This document shows, one piece after another, positions 52,264-60,702 of a DNA stretch of 64,000 bases. The notes below the pieces were generated by a model, which saw only the letters and a list, made by a program, of their open reading frames with translations, did no database searches and was not told the DNA's origin. The translations under genes and the position numbers were made by a program. Origin of the DNA: an uncultured Collinsella sp. (GTDB lineage: Bacteria; Actinomycetota; Coriobacteriia; Coriobacteriales; Coriobacteriaceae); contig CAAFGE010000041.1 of assembly GCA_900762355.1 (NCBI GenBank), positions 3,485-67,484 on the forward strand, written 5' to 3'. Numbering within the stretch: position 1 is the first letter of the stretch; each line of letters begins with the position of its first letter.

Positions 52264-52761
52264 CTATTCCTCGCAGGGAAGGTCGCGCAGGGCCCGGCGC
52301 TCAAAGATACGGAAGATCTGCGTGTACCACAGGTCCTGGGTTGCCTGCGGCTTAACCAGGATAGTATCGACGCCGGCAAAATTGCCGCTCCACACGTCCG
52401 TGTAGAGCTGATCACCGATCAGCACCGCCTCGTCGGCCGTGGCGCCGAGGCGCTTAAGACCCGCCTTGAGGGCAAACGGCGCCGGCTTCATGGCGTGGCT
52501 GATGGCCTCGAGTCCCAGCTCGCGTGCAGAGCTCATGACCTGGTCGCGATGCCAGTTGTTGGACACCATGCACAGCTTAAAGCCTTTGGCGCGGGCGGCA
52601 TCGAGCCAAGCGGAAACCGCGGCGGGAACTTGCTCGGTGTCGCGCGGCACCAGGGTGTTATCGCGATCGAGCAGAATGGCGCGTTTGCCGTCGGCCCACA
52701 GGGCATCAAGGTCGATGCGATCGACCGAGGCAACGTATCGTTTGGGGCTAAAAATCCTCAT
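52264..52761 (-). CDS. yqeG: YqeG-family HAD phosphatase
   Basis: A 165-residue HAD-IIIA enzyme: motif I LLDRDNTLVPRDTEQ (nucleophile Asp), motif II MVSNNW, and GDQLYTDVWSGNFAG near the end. The usual acid/base Asp two residues after the nucleophile is Asn here (DRDNT; nucleophile reading DxDxT gives D-R-D), which is the family norm. Yeast Gep4 relatives dephosphorylate phosphatidylglycerolphosphate; whether this does is not shown. It starts one base before the mltG stop region. Confidence 0.85.
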   Translation of the reverse strand: MRIFSPKRYVASVDRIDLDALWADGKRAILLDRDNTLVPRDTEQVPAAVSAWLDAARAKGFKLCMVSNNWHRDQVMSSARELGLEAISHAMKPAPFALKAGLKRLGATADEAVLIGDQLYTDVWSGNFAGVDTILVKPQATQDLWYTQIFRIFERRALRDLPCEE

Positions 52762-52762
52762 G

Positions 52763-54196
52763 CTAATTCCAAGACTGTTGATGCTCTTCGTAGGTTTGCG
52801 AGAAGTACTCCTCGTCCTGCGTAATGTAGAAATACAGGTCATCGGAGTCGGTCGGCTCAAGCGTGGCCTTGAGTGCCTCGAGCGACGGAGAGCAGATGGG
52901 CGTGGGCGGCAGACCCTCATGCTTATAGGTGTTATACGGGCTATCGCTCTGCAGGTCGTCGGCGGTAACCTCGCCACCGGTGACATACATCATGGTCGCA
53001 TCGCTGTTGAGATAGCGCAGACCGTCGAGCTTGCCGGCAAGGCGGTTGTAGAAGACCGAGGCCACGTGCGCACGTTGATCGGCGTTGAGGCCCTCGCGCT
53101 CAACGATAGAGGCCAAGTTGACGATGTCGTAGTCGGACATCTCCACACCATAGCGCTCCTTGATCTTGGCTTCGCAGCTCGCAAAGTCAAGCGACTTGTA
53201 CTCGGTCTTAAACTGATCGAGCATAGCGCGAATCACGTCATCGGCCGTCGGCGAATCGCCCAACGAATAAGTCTTGGGGAACAAGAAACCCTCAAGCGAG
53301 TCGTTGGCGGCGCCCTTAAGGAAGCTATAGTCGTCCACGTAGTTGGAGGCCGTGGCCTGGTTGAGGAAGTCTTCCTTAGAGATGCCGTCGTAGGCCTGGG
53401 CCACACGGTCGGCGACTTGATCGACCGTTAGGCCCTCAGGGATAGTCAGCGCATTGGAGCCCGCGTTGGGACCTTCCATGAGCTGCTGAACAACCTTGGT
53501 CGCATCCATGAGTGTGGTGAACGAATAGGTACCAGGCTTGAGCGACATATCGGCGTTAAGCTTTTTCACCGCCGCATAGTAATCCTTGGGATTCTCGACG
53601 ATATGGTTCTCGGAGAGAATCGAGGCGATCGTATCGCCCGAAGCACCGTCGGGAATGGTCACCGTAACCTGCTGACCAGCCGTGACCTTCGTATCCTCAC
53701 CGGCAAAGAAGCCCTTGACGGCCGGCACGACAAAGAAAGCAATCGCAGCAAGCGCGAGCACCGCCACCACAACGCCGATGATCATGGGAACCGGAGCACT
53801 CTTCTTTTGAGCACCGCGACGAGCATGCGTGTTATAGCTCGAGCGCGTGGCCGGAGCAACGCCGTGCGAGCCATGAGCGTGATGCGAATGCGATTGGGGG
53901 GCCTGCGTTCGCCGGGTAGGTGCCTGCTGCTTAAAGCGGGTACCGCCTACAGGCTGGGCCGTACGAGCAGTGGGCTGCGGAGCCGCGTGAGAAGCCGGAT
54001 GCTGAACCGAGCGAGCAGAAGGCTGCTGACCCGTCCGTTGAACAGGTTGGCCCGAATGAGAGAAGGACTGCACCGGGCGCGCGGCAGACTGAGCTGCACG
54101 CTGCGTCGGGTGTGCTGGACGCTGTCCAGGCTGGGCAGCGCGCGACGCCGGCTGCCGTGTACGATTCTGCTGGCGCGGATCGGAAGCGCTAGGCAT
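52763..54196 (-). CDS. mltG: Endolytic murein transglycosylase
   Basis: Cleaves nascent glycan strands and sets their length. The 477-residue protein has an unusually long, Gln/His/Arg/Pro-rich cytoplasmic tail (1-130), one membrane span (about 135-158, MIIGVVVAVLALAAIAFFVV), a LysM-like segment (VTVTIPDGASGDTIASIL) and the catalytic YceG domain with LASIVEREGLNADQRAHVAS (Glu) and the SPYNTYKHEGLPPTPICSP motif. GAGGAGG precedes the ATG. It overlaps ruvX by 8 bases. Confidence 0.94.
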   Translation of the reverse strand: MPSASDPRQQNRTRQPASRAAQPGQRPAHPTQRAAQSAARPVQSFSHSGQPVQRTGQQPSARSVQHPASHAAPQPTARTAQPVGGTRFKQQAPTRRTQAPQSHSHHAHGSHGVAPATRSSYNTHARRGAQKKSAPVPMIIGVVVAVLALAAIAFFVVPAVKGFFAGEDTKVTAGQQVTVTIPDGASGDTIASILSENHIVENPKDYYAAVKKLNADMSLKPGTYSFTTLMDATKVVQQLMEGPNAGSNALTIPEGLTVDQVADRVAQAYDGISKEDFLNQATASNYVDDYSFLKGAANDSLEGFLFPKTYSLGDSPTADDVIRAMLDQFKTEYKSLDFASCEAKIKERYGVEMSDYDIVNLASIVEREGLNADQRAHVASVFYNRLAGKLDGLRYLNSDATMMYVTGGEVTADDLQSDSPYNTYKHEGLPPTPICSPSLEALKATLEPTDSDDLYFYITQDEEYFSQTYEEHQQSWN

Positions 54197-54617
54197 GCGA
54201 AACCTCCTCGTTTTTACGATCGAGCCACGTCTGCAAAAACAGGCTGGCGGCAATCATGTCGATCTTGCCCCTCATCTGCTTTTCGTTGAGGCCCTGCTCG
54301 CGCAGGATACGCTTGGCCTCTTGCGAGGACAGACGCTCGTCCTCAAACTCCAGCGGAAGATCGAGCTCGTCGGCAATCTTTTGCGCCACGGCGGCAACGC
54401 GCTCGGCCTGGGGGCCGGGCTCACCGGCCATGGTCAAGGGACGTCCGCTTACCAGGATATCGGGCTCATAGTCCTCGACCAAGTAGCGAAACGTCTTTGC
54501 TATGCCAGTGACCTCGGCAGCCGGGAGCACCTTGACGGGCATCGCCATCTTGCCATCACGGCTCGAGACGGCGATGCCAATCCTGGTCTCCCCTATGTCA
54601 AGCGCAAGCGCGACCAC
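54189..54617 (-). CDS. ruvX: Putative pre-16S rRNA nuclease / Holliday junction resolvase (YqgF)
   Basis: A 142-residue RNase H-fold protein: ALDIGETRIGIAVSSRDG with the first Asp, ILVSGRPLTMAGEPGPQAER, and LEFEDERLSSQEAKRIL with Glu/Asp ligands. The start codon is GTG at 54617, 17 bases after the alaS stop, with only a weak AAGAAG ribosome site. The order alaS-ruvX-mltG-aroK/aroB is widespread in Gram-positives. Confidence 0.9.
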   Translation of the reverse strand: MVALALDIGETRIGIAVSSRDGKMAMPVKVLPAAEVTGIAKTFRYLVEDYEPDILVSGRPLTMAGEPGPQAERVAAVAQKIADELDLPLEFEDERLSSQEAKRILREQGLNEKQMRGKIDMIAASLFLQTWLDRKNEEVSHA

Positions 54618-54634
54618 AGTGACTTCTTAGATTC

Positions 54635-57292
54635 TTAGGCGCCGAGCGCGGTCTTGGCGGCCGCGAGGGCATCGGCGATGCCGGCAGCATTCTTGCCACC
54701 GGCCTGGGCCATGTTGGGACGGCCACCACCGCGACCGTCGACCAGACCCGCGATCTGCTTGATCACATTACCGGCGTGGAACCCGGCCTTCACGGCGTCA
54801 TCGGAGCCGGCAGCGAGCAGGGCCGGAGTGCCCTTCTCAGTCACGCTGGCGACGACACAAGCGACAGGGCCGGCGACCTTCTGGTGCACGGTATCCCATA
54901 CGTTGCGCAGGTCGGCAGCCTCAAGGCCCTGGAGCTCAGCAACGACGAGCTTGTAGCCACCGAGCTCGACAGCACCCTCGATGGCGCTGGAAATGGCGTC
55001 GGAGGAACCACCGGTCAGAGCCTTTTTGAGCTTGTTGGACGTCTCGCGCAGCTCGACCTGCAGGTTCTCCACACGGGCGGGAACCTCGTCGACGCGGCAC
55101 TTGAGCGCAGCAGCGGCGGCGTCAACGAGTGCCAGGCGGTCGGCCATATAGTCGAGAGCACCCTTAGAGGTCACGGCCTCGATACGGCGGACGTTCGAGC
55201 CCGTAGAGGACTCGGAAATAATCTTGAACAGGCCGATCTCGGCGGTGTTGGCAGCGTGCGTGCCACCGCAGAGCTCGCGAGAGAACGGCTGGTCCTCGGC
55301 GCCCACGGAGACGACGCGGACGACATCGCCGTACTTCTCTCCAAACAAAGCAACAGCGCCGGCAGCCTTAGCCTCGTCGATGCCCATAACACGGGTCACG
55401 ACCGGCTTGGAGGCGAAGATCTGCTGGTTGACCAGGTCCTCGACAGCCTTGAGCTGCTCGGAGGAAAGGGCCTCGAAGTGCGTAAAGTCAAAGCGCAGGT
55501 GCTCGGGCGTCACCAGCGAGCCGGCCTGGGAGACGTGCTCGCCCAGGACCTGCTTAAGGGCAGCGTCGAGCAGGTGCGTGGCGGTGTGGTTGCGGCGCAG
55601 GAAGCCACGGCGCTCGGCGTCGAGAGCGGCGGTCACAGCGGCACCGACAGTCAGCGTGCCATCGGCAACGTGCGCGACGTGGGCATACAGGCCGTTGTGG
55701 TTCTTGGTGTCGGCAACGGTCAGAACAACGCCCTCGGCGGAAAGCTTGCCGGCATCGCCCTGCTGACCACCCATCTCGGCATAGAACGGGGTGCGGTCGA
55801 GCACGACCTCGACATCCTCGCCCTCGGCTGCGGACTCGACGGACTCGCCGTTGCGCACGATGGCGACAACCTTGGCGCCCTCGATCACATCGTTGTCATA
55901 GCCGTCGAACTCGGTCGCTGCGACCTTGTCGGAAAGCTCGACCCACACATCGTTGAAGCTGCCCCAGGCATCGCCCTTGGCATTGGCGCGGGCGCGGGCC
56001 TTCTGGTCCTCCATGCAGGCGGTAAAGCCGTCCATGTCGACATCGTGGCCAGCGGTGCCGGCGATCTCGACGGTCAGGTCGATGGGGAAACCAAAGGTGT
56101 CGTGCAGCTTAAAGGCAACATCGCCCGGAAGCACGGCGCCCTCGGCAAGCGCTGCCAAGGCCTCGTCCAGATAGACGCGACCGTTGTCGAGCGTCGTGGA
56201 GAAGCGCTCCTCCTCGGAGGCGACGACACCCTTGACGAGTGCGACGTTCTTGAGCAGATCGGGATAGGCCTCGCCCATCTGAGCGTTGACCTCGTCGATG
56301 AACTTGGTCAGGAAGGCGCCCTCGATACCCAGCAGGCGACCGTGGAATACGGCACGACGGAGCAGGCGGCGAAGGACGTACTCGCGACCCTCGTTACCGG
56401 GTAGGATGCCGTCAGAGATCATGAAGTCGACGGCACGGGAGTGGTCGGCGATGATGCGAAGAGAACGGCTGGCGCCGGAGTAATCGTCGGCGTCATAGGT
56501 CTTGCCGCTGATCTCCTCACCCAGCTTGATGAGGTGCTGCATCAGATCGCCGTCATAGTTAGCGGTCTTGTGCTGCATGATGGCGGCCATGCGCTCCAGA
56601 CCCATACCCGTATCGAGGTTGCGGTGCGGCAGCTCCGGCATGGAGCCGTCCTCCTGGCGGTCGTACTGGGTAAACACGAGGTTCCAGAACTCAAGGAAGC
56701 GGTCGCAGTCGCAGCCAGGCTTGCAGTCGGGGCTGCCGCAGCCAACCTCCTCGCCCATGTCAAAGTAGATCTCGGAGCACGGACCGCAGGGGCCGGTGGG
56801 GCCAGCGGCCCAGAAGTTGTCATCCTCACCCAGGCGGGAGATGTGGTCCTCGGCAACGCCCAGAGAACGCCACACGTCGTGGGTCTCGTCGTCCTCGGTA
56901 AAGACGGTGAAGTACAGGCGATCGAGCGGCAGCTTGAACTCCTTGGTGATGAGCTCAAAGGCCCAGGCGCAAGCCTGCTGCTTGGAGACGCCGCCAAAGG
57001 AGAAGTCGCCGAGCATCTCAAAGAAGGACAGGTGACGGCCGTCCTCGCCGATGCAATCGATGTCGTTGGTACGGACGCACTTCTGGCAGGAGATCGCGCC
57101 GATCTCCTTCATGGTCTTCTTGCCCTGGTAGTACTCCTTAAACTGGTTCATACCGGCGTTGGCAAGCAGCAGCGAAGGATCGTCGGGGACGAGGGACGAA
57201 GAAGGATAGAGCTTAAGACCGCGCTCCTCAAAGAAGTTGAGGAACTTAGAGCGGATCTCGGCCGTAGTCATTGACGGGTAGTCAGCACTCAT
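54635..57292 (-). CDS. alaS: Alanine--tRNA ligase
   Basis: An 885-residue class II synthetase. Visible parts: the N-terminal catalytic domain (FFEERGLKLYPSSSLVPDDP, AGMNQFKEYYQG), the RNLDTGMGLERMA motif 3 region, the editing domain with zinc motif RNHTATHLLDAAL and CGGTHAANT, a helical linker, and the C-Ala domain ending GRPNMAQAGGKN. The ATG at 57292 follows GAGGAGAT. No T-box is seen upstream. Confidence 0.97.
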   Translation of the reverse strand: MSADYPSMTTAEIRSKFLNFFEERGLKLYPSSSLVPDDPSLLLANAGMNQFKEYYQGKKTMKEIGAISCQKCVRTNDIDCIGEDGRHLSFFEMLGDFSFGGVSKQQACAWAFELITKEFKLPLDRLYFTVFTEDDETHDVWRSLGVAEDHISRLGEDDNFWAAGPTGPCGPCSEIYFDMGEEVGCGSPDCKPGCDCDRFLEFWNLVFTQYDRQEDGSMPELPHRNLDTGMGLERMAAIMQHKTANYDGDLMQHLIKLGEEISGKTYDADDYSGASRSLRIIADHSRAVDFMISDGILPGNEGREYVLRRLLRRAVFHGRLLGIEGAFLTKFIDEVNAQMGEAYPDLLKNVALVKGVVASEEERFSTTLDNGRVYLDEALAALAEGAVLPGDVAFKLHDTFGFPIDLTVEIAGTAGHDVDMDGFTACMEDQKARARANAKGDAWGSFNDVWVELSDKVAATEFDGYDNDVIEGAKVVAIVRNGESVESAAEGEDVEVVLDRTPFYAEMGGQQGDAGKLSAEGVVLTVADTKNHNGLYAHVAHVADGTLTVGAAVTAALDAERRGFLRRNHTATHLLDAALKQVLGEHVSQAGSLVTPEHLRFDFTHFEALSSEQLKAVEDLVNQQIFASKPVVTRVMGIDEAKAAGAVALFGEKYGDVVRVVSVGAEDQPFSRELCGGTHAANTAEIGLFKIISESSTGSNVRRIEAVTSKGALDYMADRLALVDAAAAALKCRVDEVPARVENLQVELRETSNKLKKALTGGSSDAISSAIEGAVELGGYKLVVAELQGLEAADLRNVWDTVHQKVAGPVACVVASVTEKGTPALLAAGSDDAVKAGFHAGNVIKQIAGLVDGRGGGRPNMAQAGGKNAAGIADALAAAKTALGA

Positions 57293-57363
57293 AGAGGGAA
57301 TCTCCTCGGTTTCACATCGAAACAGTTCAAACGTAACGATATTACCATCCCACCGCCCCAGTG

Positions 57364-57396
57364 CAAAAAAGAGGGTCGACACAATGCCGACCCTTC
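57364..57396 (-). terminator. Intrinsic terminator of the AI-2E-family gene
   Basis: On the minus strand AGGGTCGGCAT/TGTCGACCCT forms an imperfect stem ahead of CTTTTTTG. It separates the sigma-factor operon from alaS. Confidence 0.7.
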
Positions 57397-57445
57397 AGGG
57401 AATTTGCACGTTAGCGCATATGTAATTTGAATCCGAAATGATTCG

Positions 57446-58855
57446 CTATTCGTCATCATCGTCCATGGAGCCGTCGATGCCAGTTTTGGTGTCGTCGTCC
57501 GAGTTGGCATCGTCGTCCTTGGCGAAGGGGTTCTTGAAAAAGCCTGTCGCGTCGGGCTGAAGACCCGGGAGCTTAATCCAGGGATTCTCGAGCTCGGGCT
57601 TGGGCATTGCCTGAGCCTCGGGCGCAGTCTCGTTGCCGATGAGCTCGGACTCGTAAATGAACGTATCGTCTCCAAGCGCGTCGTAGGCGGCGACCGGGTT
57701 GCCCTCGGCATCGCGATACGGCGTGCCCTTAAACACGGCGCCATCGTATGCCACGAGCTGGCGACCGGTCTCGTTCTCAAAGTAGTAGACGAAAATGCCC
57801 TTGAGGGCCGCGCACAGCGGAATGGCGATGACCATGCCGATGGGACCCATGAGTGCCGAACCAATAACGAGGGCCGTCAGGCTCATGACGGGATGCACCT
57901 GCACCGAGCTCTGCATAACCTTAGGCGAAATGACGTTGTCGGTGACATTTTGGGCCACCATGGTCACGACAAGCGTCCACAACGCCAACATGGGGCTGAA
58001 CATAAAGCCGAGCACCGTGGCGATCGCCGCGCTCACCCAGGGACCGACAACCGGGACCAAATGCATGATGCCGGTGAAGATAGCCATGAGTGCCGCATAC
58101 GGATGGCCGATGAGCATAAAGCCGATAAAGGCAAGGATGCCACCACAGATCGACGTTACGACCATACCGCGCATATAGCCGCCGACCGAGCGCGAAAGAA
58201 TCGCGACCATAAAGCGGTACGAGGTCTCCTTTTCCTGACCGATGATGGTGCAGACCTCGTGATGCATACGGGGATAGTCGCAGGCAAGCCAGTAGGCAAG
58301 CACCAGACCAAGGAAGATCACGAACAGCTGCGAGGCCGTGTTGGTAATGAGCGGGAATACACCGCGACCGAGCTCGGCGGCAATCTGTGAGACATACTTG
58401 GACGCCACCGTAACGAGCGAAGAAAGGTTATCGTCCAGATACTCCTTGAGCGGCGTGTTATTGAGCGTCTTGGCATGCGAGATCATCTCGTTGAGGTCGC
58501 CACCAGCAACACGAAGCTGCTCGGGCAGGCGGCTCAGGACTTCCATGATCTGACCAAAGAGAATCGGCGACAAGATGCAAACGACACCGACGAGCACAGC
58601 AACGACCACAATAAGCGCGACAAGCGAACCTATGCCGCGATTCACGCCATGGTGCTCGAGCCAGTTGGTTATCGGCGACATCACAAAGGCGATGATGAAT
58701 CCGACTGCCAAAAACTCGATAACCGGCGCCAGGATGCCCATAAGGTTAAAGATGACGGCGGCGATGACAATGCAGCCGACGACGCCCCAAATGCGCAACG
58801 TCAGAATGCGGGTATCGCGCAGCGTGCGGTCGGTTTGTTGGGGGTGCTCACTCAT
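57446..58855 (-). CDS. AI-2E/PerM-family transporter
   Basis: A 469-residue membrane protein with about eight spans: IWGVVGCIVIAAVIFNLMG at the start, the AFVMSPITNWLEHHG segment, a long extracytoplasmic helix region (110-180) and the diagnostic HLVPVVGPWVSAAIATVLGF then DNVISPKVMQSSVQVHPVMS. The C-terminal 110 residues are acidic and cytoplasmic (ending DDDTKTGIDGSMDDDDE). Family members export signals or act as Na+/H+ antiporters; the substrate here is unknown. The ATG overlaps the sigma gene stop. Confidence 0.87.
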   Translation of the reverse strand: MSEHPQQTDRTLRDTRILTLRIWGVVGCIVIAAVIFNLMGILAPVIEFLAVGFIIAFVMSPITNWLEHHGVNRGIGSLVALIVVVAVLVGVVCILSPILFGQIMEVLSRLPEQLRVAGGDLNEMISHAKTLNNTPLKEYLDDNLSSLVTVASKYVSQIAAELGRGVFPLITNTASQLFVIFLGLVLAYWLACDYPRMHHEVCTIIGQEKETSYRFMVAILSRSVGGYMRGMVVTSICGGILAFIGFMLIGHPYAALMAIFTGIMHLVPVVGPWVSAAIATVLGFMFSPMLALWTLVVTMVAQNVTDNVISPKVMQSSVQVHPVMSLTALVIGSALMGPIGMVIAIPLCAALKGIFVYYFENETGRQLVAYDGAVFKGTPYRDAEGNPVAAYDALGDDTFIYESELIGNETAPEAQAMPKPELENPWIKLPGLQPDATGFFKNPFAKDDDANSDDDTKTGIDGSMDDDDE

Positions 58856-59643
58856 GAACGAACCATCACTCCGTCGGGGTCAATCTTGTCTTGAATCTTC
58901 TTAAGGGTACGGCGCAGCAGGCGCGAGACCTGCACCTGCGAGATGCCCAGCTTCTTGGCAATCTCGATCTGGGTCATGCCCTTTACGAAGCGCAGCTCGA
59001 TAACCTCGCGCTCGCGAGGCGAGAAATCGCGGATGGCTTCCTCGATTACCAGGCGATCGTCGGTAAAATCGAGCTCGTTGTCCTCGTCGGCATAGCGGTC
59101 GAGAATCGAAGGCGCGTCGTCGGAATCGGACGCACCAGGAGCCTCGATAGGCACCGAGGTGTAGGCCGAGGACGATTCCATGGCCTCCAAGACCTCATCG
59201 ACGGTAACGTCAAGGTATTCGGCGATTTCCTCAACCTTGGGTGAACGCTGCAGCTCGTTGGTGAGCTTATCGGTAGCCTGGTTGACCTTGGCAGAGAGCT
59301 CCTGCAGGCGACGGGGCACGCGCACGCTCCAGCCTTTGTCGCGGAAGTGGCGCTTGATCTCGCCCAGAATGGTAGGCGTGGCAAAGGTCGTAAACTCGAG
59401 TCCGCGCTCGGGATCAAATCGGTCGATAGCCTTGAGCAAGCCCAGATAACCCACCTGCATGAGGTCGTCGAGCGGCTCGCCGCGATTCTTAAATTTGTTG
59501 GCAAGAAACCTTACCAGGTTCATATGGGACATGACGAGCTGCTCGCGGGCGTCCGGATCACCGGTCTCCTTGTAGCGACGAAACAGCTCGCGGGTTTTCT
59601 CCTTGTCCCAAGCGGTCTTGCCGCTCCGGGAACGTTCGGTCAT
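58852..59643 (-). CDS. RNA polymerase sigma factor, SigB/SigF type
   Basis: A 263-residue group 3 sigma-70 factor with region 2 (DDLMQVGYLGLLKAIDRFDP, then GLEFTTFATPTILGEIKRHF), region 3 (RRLQELSAKVNQATDKLTNE) and region 4 (EREVIELRFVKGMTQIEIAK then KLGISQVQVSRLLRR). The SigB/F/G subfamily pattern is clear. The anti-sigma-like gene lies just upstream, so a partner-switching control is likely; no anti-anti-sigma gene is adjacent. Confidence 0.92.
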   Translation of the reverse strand: MTERSRSGKTAWDKEKTRELFRRYKETGDPDAREQLVMSHMNLVRFLANKFKNRGEPLDDLMQVGYLGLLKAIDRFDPERGLEFTTFATPTILGEIKRHFRDKGWSVRVPRRLQELSAKVNQATDKLTNELQRSPKVEEIAEYLDVTVDEVLEAMESSSAYTSVPIEAPGASDSDDAPSILDRYADEDNELDFTDDRLVIEEAIRDFSPREREVIELRFVKGMTQIEIAKKLGISQVQVSRLLRRTLKKIQDKIDPDGVMVRS

Positions 59644-59644
59644 A

Positions 59645-60022
59645 TTAGATATCCGCCTTGAGGTCGAGGGAAAGCGTTAGGGGCGCCGCAGTCTTTTCGT
59701 AGGAATCGCACACGCTCGCCAGAATGAGCTCGGCGTACACCGCAGCCTGGTCGTCTTCATCGACCGTAGCCTGATCGCCAAAGGTAATAGTCATGCCAAC
59801 GTGGGTCTCATCGACATCGAATTTGATGGTGATGTCATCGCAGTCGACCGCGGTGCAACCAAAGATGAAAGCCTCCTCGGCAGCCATGCGAATGTCCTCG
59901 ATACGATCGACAGACATAGAGCACAGGGCACCAACGTTGGCTGCCGTCATGCGCACAAGGCGAGCGAGACGCGGGTCACCGGCAACGGTCAGCGTGATAG
60001 GGCAGGTTGCTTCGCTACTCAT
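59645..60022 (-). CDS. RsbW/SpoIIAB-like anti-sigma factor (ATP-binding fold)
   Basis: A 125-residue protein matching the HATPase_c_2 anti-sigma family: TVAGDPRLARLVRMTAANVG, then IRMAAEEAFIFGCTAV in place of the usual ExxxNA N-box, and TITFGDQATVDE. The N-box Asn is replaced (Phe-Gly-Cys), so kinase activity may be altered. It sits directly upstream of the sigma gene, one base apart, and overlaps the gene before it. Confidence 0.75.
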   Translation of the reverse strand: MSSEATCPITLTVAGDPRLARLVRMTAANVGALCSMSVDRIEDIRMAAEEAFIFGCTAVDCDDITIKFDVDETHVGMTITFGDQATVDEDDQAAVYAELILASVCDSYEKTAAPLTLSLDLKADI

Positions 60023-60602
60023 CGCAGGACTCCTCAGAGGTCTCGGCGGGCGTGTAAGTGTAATACTGAGCCGGCTTGGCTACAGACTTCTGGCCATCAT
60101 CGTCGCCCGCGGCGGCCTCGTCCTCGCCAATTAGGACGCGCTCGGTAGGTTGCTCAGCCTCCGCAGCGGCAGCGGCGAGCTTGCGCTCTGCGTCAGCTGC
60201 AGGAGCCTTCACCTTATTGAAGAGCCTCTGCACAGCACCGGCGGCAGAATCAGTCACACTCGACACAGCATTGCTGGCCTCAGCCATGCTACCGGTGACC
60301 TCAGAAATGTCGCGAACCACGGCTTCGACCTCTACGAGATTGGAGGTAAGGGCATCAACTGCCGTCTTACTCGACTTAAGCAGCGGCTCCATCTGGGCAA
60401 GTGCCGGCGTAAGCTCGTCGACAGCGCCATCGAGCTTTGCCACCACAGGCTGAGCCTCGGCGATGGTGTTGTTGAGGTCGTTCACGGTCTTATCAAGCGA
60501 GTCGACAACATTGCGGGTCTTGCGCAGGGTAAGCGCGAGCTCAGCGATGGCCCACACGCCGGCAACGGCGAGCAGCAGCAGGGCGATTTGAATGGGACTC
60601 AT
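60015..60602 (-). CDS. Membrane-anchored coiled-coil protein (DUF948-like)
   Basis: A 195-residue protein: one N-terminal membrane span (residues 5-25), then a long helical, chemotaxis-receptor-like coiled region (KTVNDLNNTIAEAQPVVAKL through VVRDISEVTGSMAEASNAV), and an Ala/Glu/Asp-rich tail. This resembles YtxG-type general stress proteins that accompany SigB systems. The role is unknown. It leads the four-gene stress operon and overlaps the anti-sigma gene by 8 bases. Confidence 0.75.
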   Translation of the reverse strand: MSPIQIALLLLAVAGVWAIAELALTLRKTRNVVDSLDKTVNDLNNTIAEAQPVVAKLDGAVDELTPALAQMEPLLKSSKTAVDALTSNLVEVEAVVRDISEVTGSMAEASNAVSSVTDSAAGAVQRLFNKVKAPAADAERKLAAAAAEAEQPTERVLIGEDEAAAGDDDGQKSVAKPAQYYTYTPAETSEESCDE

Positions 60603-60702
60603 ACAAGCCTCCCGGAAGAATCGAAATACAGACGCTTTTCATGGTACCCCAAAGGGGACCGAACATGCCAAGAGCAGCAACGTGGGACAAAATTATCAGC
60701 AG

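Noticed and set aside
52264..52986. Longer 240-residue version of the YqeG-type protein
   Set aside because: The extra N-terminus is Arg/Ser/Pro/Thr-rich antiparallel-frame sequence from inside mltG; the family starts at MRIFSPKRY.
54776..56404. 542-codon open frame on the plus strand opposite alaS
   Set aside because: Antisense shadow of alaS with no family features.
57293..57445. T-box leader before alaS
   Set aside because: The gap is about 150 bases, is taken up by the upstream terminator, and lacks the T-box core sequence.
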